Assembly: GCA_025462985.1 (NCBI GenBank)
Contig: JAOAPP010000750.1
Location: 1 to 9,321, forward strand
DNA length: 9,321 bases
Reading direction: 5' to 3'
Source of the DNA: Bryobacterales bacterium
GTDB taxonomy: Bacteria > Acidobacteriota > Terriglobia > Bryobacterales > Bryobacteraceae
Under the pieces are notes generated by a model. It did not search any database and had not been told where the DNA came from. It saw only the letters and a list, made by a program, of their open reading frames with translations. Positions 1 to 6,142 of the stretch are shown in pieces. Every line of letters starts with the position of its first letter. Positions within the stretch are counted from its first letter, which is position 1. The position numbers were made by a program, and so were the translations under genes.

Positions 1-1244
1 TCCCTAGTCCTGGTCACCGGAGCTCCCTGACTGGAGCAAAGACACCGGATGGCTAGACCCGGACCCGGAAAGGGATGCCGCAGCAGAAACTTGTCCGGAA
101 TGCCGATCTCGCGCCCGATCTCGCGAACCTCGTCCTTGTAGAAGGATGCAAGCGGCTCCACGATCCGTCCCGACTCGATCAGCGCCTGGATGCCGGCTAC
201 GCGATTATGATGCGTCTTGATCAAATCGGCTTTAGCTGTTCCGCCGGATTCAATGGTGTCGGGGTAGATGGTCCCTTGCCCCAGAATCCAGTGGCCATCC
301 AGGAAGTGCTCCGTCGAGAGAATGCGCTCCTGGACCTTCACAAACTGCTCGCCGATGGCCAGCCGTTTCGCTTCCGGTTCGTGCAGCCCGGCCAGCGCCC
401 GCAGGAACTCGTCTTCCGCTCGATCCACCAGAAAATGCTTCGCCCCAAGCTCCTCGAAGATGCTGGCAACGAACTCGGTCTCGTTTTGCCGCATCAGGCC
501 CGTATCGACATAGATACCGTACACCCGCTCGGGACCAAGCGCCCGAAGGCACAGCGTGTAGGCAACGGTTGAATCCACACCGCCGCTCACAAAGAAGAAT
601 ACGTTCCGATCGGCAACGGCAGCCCGGATCTGCTCTTCGATCAAGGGCACCCGCTGAGAAACATCCCAATCGCGCTCGGCTGCCGCTATGCCAAACACGA
701 AATTCTCGAGGATCTGCCTTCCCTCAAGCGTATGAACCACTTCCGGATGGAACTGCAGGCCAACGATCTTCCGCGCCGGGTCCGACATGGCCGCCACACC
801 CGAAATGCCGCTCGACCCGATAATCCGAAACCCCGGTGGAACCGCAGCGACCGTATCGCGGTGGCTCATCCAGATTTGAGACCCCTCGACCCCACGCCAG
901 ATCGCATCCGCGGCCGACGTGGAAAGGGTGGCGTAGCCATACTCCCCGTGATCACCCTTCTGCACCTGTCCGCCCAAGTGATGCGCGATTAATTGGTGGC
1001 CGTAACAGATTCCAAGGAGGGGGAGGCCGGCCGATAAAATGGCCGGATCGATGTCCGGGGAATCCGGCTCGTACACACTTGCGGGGCCGCCTGAAATGAT
1101 GACGCCTTTACGTGTAGCCAGCTCAGAAGCGGGCAGATCGCTCGGCTGCACGTCCGCATAGACGCCAAGTTCCCGAACGCGCCGGGCAATCAGATGTGTG
1201 TATTGGCCGCCGGTGTCGAGAACCGTAATTTGCGGAGAGGCCAC
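1..1244 (-). CDS. guaA: GMP synthase (glutamine-hydrolysing), 3' end cut by window edge
   Basis: Converts XMP to GMP using ATP and glutamine-derived ammonia, the last step of de novo GMP synthesis, in the cytosol. Reading the minus strand from a GTG at 1244 gives about 414 residues with no stop before the edge; full-length GuaA is about 510-530, so roughly 100 C-terminal residues (most of the dimerisation domain) lie outside. The N-terminal class I amidotransferase domain has the nucleophile in GICYGHQ (C80) and H166/E168 in LQFHPEV. The ATP-pyrophosphatase domain has the P-loop SGGVDST (220-226), then VDTGLMRQNE, IKTHHN and RHPFPGPGLAIR. No ATG exists in frame upstream; GTG 1244 gives MASPQITVLDTGGQY, which suits the family, though its ribosome site is weak and a GTG at 1295 is an alternative. 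Substitutions against the commonest wording (DTGGQY for DFGSQY, VDTG for VDNG, RCLCSS for RVLGE) suggest a divergent subfamily, but every catalytic motif in view is intact. Confidence 0.95.
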   Translation of the reverse strand, partial: MASPQITVLDTGGQYTHLIARRVRELGVYADVQPSDLPASELATRKGVIISGGPASVYEPDSPDIDPAILSAGLPLLGICYGHQLIAHHLGGQVQKGDHGEYGYATLSTSAADAIWRGVEGSQIWMSHRDTVAAVPPGFRIIGSSGISGVAAMSDPARKIVGLQFHPEVVHTLEGRQILENFVFGIAAAERDWDVSQRVPLIEEQIRAAVADRNVFFFVSGGVDSTVAYTLCLRALGPERVYGIYVDTGLMRQNETEFVASIFEELGAKHFLVDRAEDEFLRALAGLHEPEAKRLAIGEQFVKVQERILSTEHFLDGHWILGQGTIYPDTIESGGTAKADLIKTHHNRVAGIQALIESGRIVEPLASFYKDEVREIGREIGIPDKFLLRHPFPGPGLAIRCLCSSQGAPVTRTR

Positions 1245-1282
1245 TCCGCTGGCAGTCGTTGTGCGTGTTGCGAATGTATCGG

Positions 1283-1303
1283 ACTGGGGAACCACTCCCC
1301 AGT
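1283..1303 (-). other. Perfect 8-bp hairpin between ctpA and guaA
   Basis: The arms ACTGGGGA and TCCCCAGT form a perfect 8-bp inverted repeat with a 5-base loop. It begins about 15 bases after the ctpA stop and ends about 40 bases before the proposed guaA GTG. No run of T follows it on either strand, so it is not a classical intrinsic terminator. It could protect the 3' end of the ctpA transcript, act as an attenuating element, or be chance. If the alternative GTG at 1295 started guaA, the hairpin would cover that start. Confidence 0.45.
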
Positions 1304-1317
1304 GTAGCGGGCCTGCT

Positions 1318-2937
1318 TTACCGGCTCGCCCGCTGCTTCTCAAATTTGAGTTTCGAGCGGCTCAGCAAGTCAGACGCCTGCGGCATCACTTCGATCGCCT
1401 TGGCAACCTCAGGATCCTGCTCCACGCCTACCTTCTCGGAGTCTTCGAAGCTGAAAGCGGTGACGTACATCTGCTGCCGCAGTTGTTTACGCGCCCAATC
1501 ATGATCGCGCGTCCAATCGGCCTCGGAGAAATGCACGCCCTCTTTCATGAGGTAATCATGGAACTGATCCAGAACCGGTTCGCCGGGAACCCAGCCTTCC
1601 GGAAGCTTTGCTGCGTTTCCAGCGAAGTAGTGCGCCGAGAAATAGAAGAAGGCGTTCTTACGGAGCACGGCCATCTGGAATTCGTCGGCTTTCGGCGACT
1701 CGTATTTGACGTCCGGACTGATTCCGCCGCCCCCATACACGACCCGGCCGAGATCGGTTTGCTTCACGTCCTGCGGGTTCTTGCTTTCACCGCGCTTGCC
1801 GTAATAGTAGTCGAGAAACGAAATGTTCGAATAGTTGCGCTGAATAAGACGGCCGCTCGGCGTATAGTAATGCTGCGTGGTTAACGCGAGCCCGGTGTTG
1901 TCGCTCAACGGATAAACCGTCTGAACAAGGCCCTTGCCGAAGGTTGTATCGCCCAAAATCAGAGCGCGGTCGTGGTCCTGCAAGGCGCCGGACACGATCT
2001 CCGCAGCCGAAGCTGAGTAGCGATTTACCAGAACAACAACGGGGTACCGTTCGCCATACTGACTGCCGCGCGCTACGTATGGCTTCTCGGAGTAGGCCCG
2101 GCCCTTGTGCGAGACTACGACCTGTCCGCGATCCAGCCAGTGACCGGCCACCGCGACGCCTTCATTCAGCAACCCGCCCGGGTTTTCCCGTAGATCGAGA
2201 ATCAATCCCTTGATATTGGCCTCGCCAAGCGATTTCAGATTCTCTTCCACTTCCTTGCCGGTGGTCTCGGTGAAGGACTGAATGCGTAGGAATGCGATTC
2301 CGGGCTTCACCCAGAATGCCTCGTCCACGCTGTTTCTCGGGATCTCGTCCCGGATCAGGTTGAAGGTTAAAGGCTTGGTGGAGCCTTCGCGCGTAACAAT
2401 CACCTGTACTTTCGTACCCTTGGACCCGCGCAGCATGTCAGCAATTTCGGTACTGGTCGCCGTGTCCACCCGCTTGTCGTTGACTTCCACCAGCAGGTCG
2501 CCCGGACGGATACCAGCCTTGTAGGCAGGGGAACCGCCAAAGGGATGAATCACCATCGTTTTGCCAGTACGCGGCTGAGGTCCGATGGTCATTCCGACCC
2601 CGTAGTACTTCCCGTGCTGCTCTTCACGCAGTCCGGCGAAGTCTTTTGGATCGAAGAAGTTGGAATGCGGATCGAGCGTGCGGAGCATGCCCGGTATAGC
2701 ACCCTTGTAGATGGCTTTATCGGCCGACAGCTTGTCGGCGTAGTTTTCTTCAACTACGTCGTACACCTTAGTGAACGAGTCGAGCCCTGCCTTCAGATCT
2801 TCATCCGAAGGAGCCGCCACAACATGTTGCTGAGCCGCTGAAACGCTTCTTGCGCCGGGGCCGAAAAGACCTCCGATTACCGCGCAAGTGCCTAAAAATA
2901 AAGGAACTGCAAGTAAATAACGCCGCTGGGACGACAA
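1318..2937 (-). CDS. ctpA: S41-family C-terminal processing protease (CtpA/Prc type), envelope
   Basis: A serine protease with a Ser/Lys dyad; relatives trim or degrade envelope proteins from the C-terminus. The 539-residue product has a hydrophobic segment at about 7-29 followed by SVSAAQ, so it is exported or membrane-anchored and acts outside the cytoplasm. A PDZ domain lies at about 108-185 (GVGMTIG, SPAYKAGIRPGDLLVEVN). The S41 core follows: LDLRENPGGLL (247-257), the catalytic serine in NRYSASAAEIVSGALQD (S310) and the catalytic lysine in GDTTFGKGLVQT (K335). The 25-residue spacing matches E. coli Prc (S452/K477). The last 140 or so residues are less conserved. The start is TTG at 2937, supported by a strong GGAGGG six bases upstream and by the complete signal segment it provides. 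It lies 96 bases after the MerR gene and 73 before guaA on the same strand. The physiological substrate cannot be inferred from context. Confidence 0.93.
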   Translation of the reverse strand: MSSQRRYLLAVPLFLGTCAVIGGLFGPGARSVSAAQQHVVAAPSDEDLKAGLDSFTKVYDVVEENYADKLSADKAIYKGAIPGMLRTLDPHSNFFDPKDFAGLREEQHGKYYGVGMTIGPQPRTGKTMVIHPFGGSPAYKAGIRPGDLLVEVNDKRVDTATSTEIADMLRGSKGTKVQVIVTREGSTKPLTFNLIRDEIPRNSVDEAFWVKPGIAFLRIQSFTETTGKEVEENLKSLGEANIKGLILDLRENPGGLLNEGVAVAGHWLDRGQVVVSHKGRAYSEKPYVARGSQYGERYPVVVLVNRYSASAAEIVSGALQDHDRALILGDTTFGKGLVQTVYPLSDNTGLALTTQHYYTPSGRLIQRNYSNISFLDYYYGKRGESKNPQDVKQTDLGRVVYGGGGISPDVKYESPKADEFQMAVLRKNAFFYFSAHYFAGNAAKLPEGWVPGEPVLDQFHDYLMKEGVHFSEADWTRDHDWARKQLRQQMYVTAFSFEDSEKVGVEQDPEVAKAIEVMPQASDLLSRSKLKFEKQRASR

Positions 2938-2943
2938 ACACTA

Positions 2944-2949
2944 CCCTCC
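2944..2949 (-). promoter_or_regulatory. Strong ribosome binding site fixing the TTG start of ctpA
   Basis: GGAGGG on the minus strand sits six bases before the TTG at 2937. No ATG or GTG in the same frame gives a comparable site, so this decides the start. The site lies inside a short inverted repeat (ACCC-TCC-GGGT on the plus strand) that could partly mask it. Confidence 0.7.
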
Positions 2950-2962
2950 GGGTCTGCTTACC

Positions 2963-2968
2963 AGTATA
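2963..2968 (-). promoter_or_regulatory. Possible -10 element for ctpA
   Basis: TATACT on the minus strand lies about 25 bases upstream of the ctpA TTG, leaving a short leader that just includes the ribosome site. No good -35 hexamer sits 16-18 bases further upstream; the nearest T-rich candidate, TTTACC, has a spacer of only 13. I see no terminator between the MerR gene and ctpA, so ctpA may instead be read through from upstream. Weak call. Confidence 0.3.
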
Positions 2969-3033
2969 GACTCACAAACCGGGTAAACATCCCGTCTGGT
3001 CTTTAAAATGAATGAAAATGAGTGCGAAATAGC

Positions 3034-3534
3034 CTAGACGGCCGCCCGAATGCGCCGGGGAAGCGGCGCTTCGCTGCGGACCGTCTTCTTAGGGATCTCG
3101 TCCAGCCGCCTCACCTGGTCGCTCACGCACACCAGAAACATCGGTTGCCGGGCATTTTTCAACAGATCAATGATCCGCTCCTGCTGATCTTCCAGGTAGA
3201 TCGTTTTCCCGTCCGTCAATAGGTGCAACCGCGATTCGGCCGAGAGCACCTCGCCCAGCCGCCGCCCCATCTCCCGCTGCAGAAAGCGCAACACACGCCG
3301 GATTTTCTGCAGGGAAAAACCCTTGCGCCGTAGCTCCGCAATCACCGTGATCTCCACCACTTCTTCAGGCAGGTAGATCCGCTTGTGACCCTCGTGGCGA
3401 GGTGAAACCACCTTTCGCTCATCCCACCACTGCAACTGGCGCAGGCTTACCTGGGCGATCTTTGCGACATCAGTGCTTGTGTACGTGCGCTGACCCTGCG
3501 GTAAATCAGGACGAACCTTCCGTGTTTTGAACAT
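3034..3534 (-). CDS. MerR-family transcriptional regulator with uncharacterised C-terminal region
   Basis: A cytosolic DNA-binding regulator of 166 residues. The N-terminal MerR-type winged helix spans about 17-85: RTYTSTDVAKIAQVSLRQL is the helix-turn-helix, WWDERKVVSP follows it, HEGHKRIYLPEE is the wing, and ITVIAELRRKGFSLQKIRRVL is the second helix pair. The C-terminal part (about 90-150; LLTDGKTIYLEDQQERIIDLL) is not a metal- or drug-sensing domain I recognise and holds one cysteine (C136), so a cysteine-clustered metal sensor is unlikely. The tail is very basic. The frame is open upstream to 3639, but the ATG at 3534 (MFKTRK) is chosen because a good promoter ends near 3573, giving a leader of about 32 bases; a longer protein would start upstream of that promoter. 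The target is unknown; autoregulation is plausible because an inverted repeat spans the promoter. Confidence 0.87.
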   Translation of the reverse strand: MFKTRKVRPDLPQGQRTYTSTDVAKIAQVSLRQLQWWDERKVVSPRHEGHKRIYLPEEVVEITVIAELRRKGFSLQKIRRVLRFLQREMGRRLGEVLSAESRLHLLTDGKTIYLEDQQERIIDLLKNARQPMFLVCVSDQVRRLDEIPKKTVRSEAPLPRRIRAAV

Positions 3535-3541
3535 GACGCCC

Positions 3542-3594
3542 GTTTTTGTTTGGAATCGTACGGCTGCCAAAGATTGTACCCGAGTCACAAAAAC
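3542..3594. promoter_or_regulatory. Long-spaced inverted repeat spanning the MerR promoter, possible operator
   Basis: GTTTTTGT at 3542-3549 and its exact reverse complement ACAAAAAC at 3587-3594 flank the promoter core. One arm lies in the spacer next to the -35 element, the other just before the MerR start codon. A second nested pair, TTTGG at 3549-3553 and CCAAA at 3567-3571, brackets the predicted transcript start. Arms this AT-rich can arise by chance, and the 37-base separation is long for a single dimer, so the operator reading is inference. Confidence 0.35.
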
Positions 3595-3600
3595 AGTCAA
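3573..3600 (-). promoter_or_regulatory. Sigma-70-type promoter of the MerR gene
   Basis: On the minus strand TTGACT (3600-3595) and TACAAT (3578-3573) are separated by 16 bases, each one mismatch from consensus. The expected transcript start is near 3566, about 32 bases ahead of the ATG at 3534. The 16-base spacer is unlike the stretched 19-20 base spacers of promoters that classical MerR proteins activate by DNA distortion, so any self-regulation here would more likely be repression. Confidence 0.7.
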
Positions 3601-3613
3601 GTACGTTTTATGC

Positions 3614-3832
3614 TCAGCCGCCGCCGACGAACTCCACAACCTCTATCTCTGCGCCGTCAGCCACCACCGTCCGTTCCCAATCGCGTTTCCGGACGATGCT
3701 CTTGTCCAGTTCCACCGCGACACGTTCAGAGCTGATTTCCAGTCGGCGAAGTAAGTCCGAGACTGATTGCCCGCCCGGAACCTCCCGTTTTACGCCATTC
3801 ACGAGAATACTGATCCCCTGCCCCAATTCCAC
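3614..3832 (-). CDS. thiS: Sulfur carrier protein ThiS (ubiquitin-like)
   Basis: A small ubiquitin-fold protein whose C-terminal glycine is adenylated and converted to a thiocarboxylate, supplying sulfur to ThiG for the thiazole ring of thiamine. From the GTG at 3832 the product is 72 residues (family about 65-75). It begins with the beta strand ISILVNGVKREV, continues through VSDLLRRLEI and VAVELDKSIVRKRDW, and ends VEIVEFVGGG-like (here IEVVEFVGGG), with the required terminal Gly-Gly. The frame stays open to a TTG at 3913, but that would add a residue stretch absent from ThiS proteins; GTG 3832 has GAGG eight bases upstream. TTG at 3826 is possible. No thiF, thiG, thiO or thiE is in view, so this is either an isolated thiS or the end of a set that is not adjacent. 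MoaD and other sulfur carriers share the fold, but the C-terminal half fits ThiS best. Confidence 0.85.
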   Translation of the reverse strand: MELGQGISILVNGVKREVPGGQSVSDLLRRLEISSERVAVELDKSIVRKRDWERTVVADGAEIEVVEFVGGG

Positions 3833-3882
3833 CCTGAAATCCTCACTCTTATTCTCTCGCGATCTCCTGCCATAGCCCCGCA

Positions 3883-3895
3883 ACGCTACCAGCGT
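3883..3895. promoter_or_regulatory. Small inverted repeat just upstream of the nuo -10 element
   Basis: ACGCT and AGCGT form a 5-bp inverted repeat with a 3-base centre, ending three bases before the TATAAT at 3899. It occupies the spacer region where a regulator could act on nuo, on thiS, or on both. The arms are short enough to be chance. Confidence 0.25.
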
Positions 3896-3898
3896 CAC

Positions 3899-3904
3899 TA
3901 TAAT
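3899..3904 (+). promoter_or_regulatory. Candidate -10 element of the nuo operon
   Basis: A perfect TATAAT lies in the divergent thiS/nuoA gap, predicting a transcript start near 3911 and a leader of about 29 bases to the nuoA ATG. No recognisable -35 hexamer is present at 16-18 bases (the sequence there is GC-rich), so the promoter may depend on an activator or the match may be chance. On the opposite strand an overlapping TATAGT (3902-3897) could serve thiS, again without a convincing -35 at normal spacing. Confidence 0.4.
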
Positions 3905-3939
3905 GAAGTACAAGGTTGTTACTCTAAAAGCAGCCCCGA

Positions 3940-4353
3940 ATGCCTACCAGTTACGCGGAGACTTACTTCCCCGTTCTTATACAGATTCTGATCGCCATCG
4001 CAGTTGCGGGTGGAATGATCGGAGTCTCAGCCGTCCTCGGGCGGCGTGTGAAAGATCGGGTGAAATCCATGCCGTACGAGTCCGGCATGAATCCAGTCGG
4101 CAACGCGCGGGAGCGCTTCAGCGTGAAGTTCTATCTGGTGGCGATGGTTTTCATCTTGTTTGATATCGAGGCGATCTTTCTTTATCCCTGGGCTGTCATT
4201 TACCGGCAGCTGCGGTTTTTTGCCTTTTCGGAAATGCTGCTGTTTATCATCCTTGTTCTTTGTGGGTTTTTCTACATCTGGAAGAAAGGTGTTCTAGACT
4301 GGTCCGCCGAGGACCGGCGCGAGCAGGGCCGGGAGAAACAACGTGCTGCCTGA
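3940..4353 (+). CDS. nuoA: NADH-quinone oxidoreductase subunit A
   Basis: A membrane-arm subunit of complex I lying next to the quinone channel where the peripheral and membrane arms meet. The 137-residue product has three predicted membrane helices (about 11-33, 64-86, 97-116), as usual for NuoA. The hallmark loop and second helix are clear: MPYESGMNPVGNARERFSVK (44-63), then FYLVAMVFILFDIEAIFLYPW with the conserved acids D75 and E77. The common YECG is YESG here, so the loop cysteine is serine. It starts at ATG 3940 without a clear ribosome site; the start gives the normal N-terminus ahead of helix 1. It is the first gene of the operon and overlaps nuoC by 11 bases, leaving no room for nuoB. 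Confidence 0.96.
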   Translation: MPTSYAETYFPVLIQILIAIAVAGGMIGVSAVLGRRVKDRVKSMPYESGMNPVGNARERFSVKFYLVAMVFILFDIEAIFLYPWAVIYRQLRFFAFSEMLLFIILVLCGFFYIWKKGVLDWSAEDRREQGREKQRAA

Positions 4354-4828
4354 GTCGGTTGCCGATAATGCAGTCGCAATCGCTCTCAACGAGCGGCTTC
4401 CTGGCGCCATCGAAGACGTCCGTATCAATGTGGACGGTCCGGTATTTGTGATTGCTCGCCCACAGATTATTTCTGTTTGCAGACACCTGAAAGACGAGCG
4501 CGGCTTCAACCGCCTCAGCGGTATCAGCGGTGTCGATTGGTGGCCCAGAACGCCGCGCTTCGAAGTTGTTTATCTCCTGCACTCGACTGCTCATAAGCAG
4601 CGAGTGCGCCTGATCGTCCGAGTGGACGAAAACGAGGCCATTGAGTCCGTCACTTCTGTCTGGCGGGGCGCAAACTGGTATGAACGCGAGGTGTTCGACC
4701 TGTTCGGTGTTCCTTTCTCCAACCATCCGAGCCTGGATCGCATCATGATGCCTGTCGATTGGGAAGGGCATCCGCTCCGCAAAGACTATCCCGTCCATGG
4801 TTACAGATACTCGTACCAGGAGGAGTAA
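4343..4828 (+). CDS. nuoC: NADH-quinone oxidoreductase subunit C
   Basis: A peripheral-arm subunit of complex I, without a cofactor, that packs against NuoD in the quinone module. The 161-residue product is close to the usual size for an unfused NuoC and is not joined to NuoD as it is in E. coli. The signature region is at 112-150: WYEREVFDLFGVPFSNHPSL, then RIMMP, DWEGHPLRKDYP. The start is GTG at 4343, inside the end of nuoA, preceded by GGGAG (4331-4335) seven bases upstream, so translation is probably coupled to nuoA. The 49-base gap to nuoD holds an inverted repeat. Confidence 0.96.
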   Translation: MLPESVADNAVAIALNERLPGAIEDVRINVDGPVFVIARPQIISVCRHLKDERGFNRLSGISGVDWWPRTPRFEVVYLLHSTAHKQRVRLIVRVDENEAIESVTSVWRGANWYEREVFDLFGVPFSNHPSLDRIMMPVDWEGHPLRKDYPVHGYRYSYQEE

Positions 4829-4832
4829 TTTC

Positions 4833-4863
4833 TTGGCATACGGCAGCATCCTACGGCTGCCAA
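4833..4863 (+). other. Competing hairpins and a direct repeat in the nuoC-nuoD gap
   Basis: GGCAGC (4842-4847) pairs with GCTGCC (4856-4861) around an 8-base loop. Alternatively TTGGCA (4833-4838) pairs with TGCCAA (4858-4863). The two stems share bases and exclude each other. TACGGC also occurs twice, seven bases apart. The structure ends two bases before the nuoD ribosome site AAAGGA at 4865, so it could tune nuoD translation or message stability; no T-run follows, so it is not a terminator. Confidence 0.4.
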
Positions 4864-4877
4864 CAAAGGACTGAGTA

Positions 4878-6140
4878 ATGATTCAAGGTGATAGTAGAGT
4901 TGCGTCCCTCGATGCCGTAGAGGAACTCAAGCGTCAGGACCCTTCCGGCATTGAACCGCTTACCGTCAGCGGCGCACGCAAAATGATCCTCAACATGGGG
5001 CCGCAGCATCCGTCCACGCACGGCGTGCTGCGAGTGCTGCTTGAGTTGGACGGTGAAACCATCCTCAACGCGCGGCCTGAAATCGGATTTCTTCACACCG
5101 GGATTGAGAAGCAGTGCGAAGCGCTAAGGTACCAGCAGGTCGTTCCGCTCACCGATCGCGTCGATTACCTCGCAAACTTGAGTAACAATCTCTGTTACGC
5201 TCTTGCGGTCGAGCGCCTGCTCGGTCTCGAAATTCCCGAATTTGCGCAGTGGATGCGCGTCATGCTTTGCGAGATCACACGTATCAACAGCCACTTGGTT
5301 TGGCTCGGTACCCACGCCCTCGACATAGGCGCCATGTCGGTTTACTTCTACTGCTTCCGTGAGCGCGAAGAGATCCTCAAGCTGTTCGAGATGTTCTCCG
5401 GTCAGCGAATGATGACGAGTTACATTCGCCCGGGCGGACTCGCGCTCGAGCCGCCGCGCGGCTGGCACAAGGCCGCTACGGCTCTGCTTGGGCGGCTGGC
5501 TCGGGGTGTCGACGAATATTACGCCCTGCTTGCCCATAACCCTATCTGGGTCAATCGCACCAAGAACGTAGGGGGCATGCCGCTTGAAGATATGCTCGAT
5601 CTCGGTGTCACCGGGCCGCTCCTCCGAGCCGCCGGCCTGGCCATGGACGCTCGTAAAGAGTGCCCCTATTCCAGCTACGAAAAATTCGATTTCGAAGTTC
5701 CTACCCGGACTGAAAACGATGTGTATGCGCGCTTTGAAGTGCGCGTCGAAGAAATGCGCCAGAGCATCCGCATCGTCCAGCAGGCTCTTGATGGAATGCC
5801 CGCAGGTGGAGCTTGGCGCGCCGAAGCTCCCGGAATTCTTCTGCCCGATCGCGAAAAAATGAAGACCCAGATGGAGTCGCTCATCTACCACTTCAAGATC
5901 GTGACCGAAGGCTACCGTGTGCCCGAGGGTTCGGTTTATCAGGTCATCGAATCGCCGCGCGGCGAGCTCGGATACTACGTCGTCAGCGACGGCACCTCCT
6001 TCCCGCACCGCATTTTCATGCGTACTCCCAGCTTCGGCAATCTGCAAGCCTTGGGAGAGATGCTTGAAGGCGTCCTGCTTGCCGATTCGATCGCCGCTAT
6101 GGGAAGTATGGACTTCGTGCTCGGAGATGTGGACCGCTAA
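4878..6140 (+). CDS. nuoD: NADH-quinone oxidoreductase subunit D
   Basis: The 49-kDa-type subunit of complex I, related to the large subunit of NiFe hydrogenases but lacking its metal-binding cysteines; with NuoB it forms the quinone-reducing site. The product has 420 residues, slightly longer than many because of a variable N-terminus of about 34. MILNMGPQHPSTHGVLR (36-52) carries H48, and Y97 lies in TDRVDYLA; their 49-residue spacing equals H38/Y87 of the Thermus subunit, the quinone-headgroup pair. Other family stretches are EIGFLHTGIEKQCE, RPGGLALEPP, ESPRGELGYYVVSDG and the usual C-terminus MDFVLGDVDR. The ATG at 4878 has AAAGGA seven bases upstream. It is followed two bases later by nuoE. 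Its partner NuoB is not encoded in the window. Confidence 0.97.
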   Translation: MIQGDSRVASLDAVEELKRQDPSGIEPLTVSGARKMILNMGPQHPSTHGVLRVLLELDGETILNARPEIGFLHTGIEKQCEALRYQQVVPLTDRVDYLANLSNNLCYALAVERLLGLEIPEFAQWMRVMLCEITRINSHLVWLGTHALDIGAMSVYFYCFREREEILKLFEMFSGQRMMTSYIRPGGLALEPPRGWHKAATALLGRLARGVDEYYALLAHNPIWVNRTKNVGGMPLEDMLDLGVTGPLLRAAGLAMDARKECPYSSYEKFDFEVPTRTENDVYARFEVRVEEMRQSIRIVQQALDGMPAGGAWRAEAPGILLPDREKMKTQMESLIYHFKIVTEGYRVPEGSVYQVIESPRGELGYYVVSDGTSFPHRIFMRTPSFGNLQALGEMLEGVLLADSIAAMGSMDFVLGDVDR

Positions 6141-6142
6141 CT

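Noticed and set aside
1283..1303. Intrinsic terminator after ctpA
   Set aside because: The stem is good but no T-run follows on either strand, so it is listed only as a hairpin.
1198..1884. Open frame of 228 codons on the plus strand across the ctpA 3' end and guaA 5' end
   Set aside because: It overlaps two well-supported minus-strand genes and shows no protein motif.
3535..3639. N-terminal extension of the MerR protein to 201 residues
   Set aside because: It would start upstream of the good promoter at 3573-3600 and inside the end of thiS; the ATG at 3534 gives a normal MerR N-terminus.
3833..3913. N-terminal extension of ThiS to 99 residues with a hydrophobic start
   Set aside because: ThiS proteins start at the first beta strand; the extension lacks a ribosome site at TTG 3913 and would make an improbable membrane-anchored carrier.
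3833..3939. TPP riboswitch upstream of thiS
   Set aside because: The conserved TPP-binding motifs (such as CTGAGA) are not visible on the minus strand, and the leader is too short for the full element.
3940..4828. nuoB fused to nuoA or nuoC
   Set aside because: Both products have normal unfused lengths and neither shows the NuoB cysteine motifs.
5124..6047. Open frame of 307 codons on the minus strand opposite nuoD
   Set aside because: Shadow of nuoD; no recognisable motif and no ribosome site or promoter that stood out.
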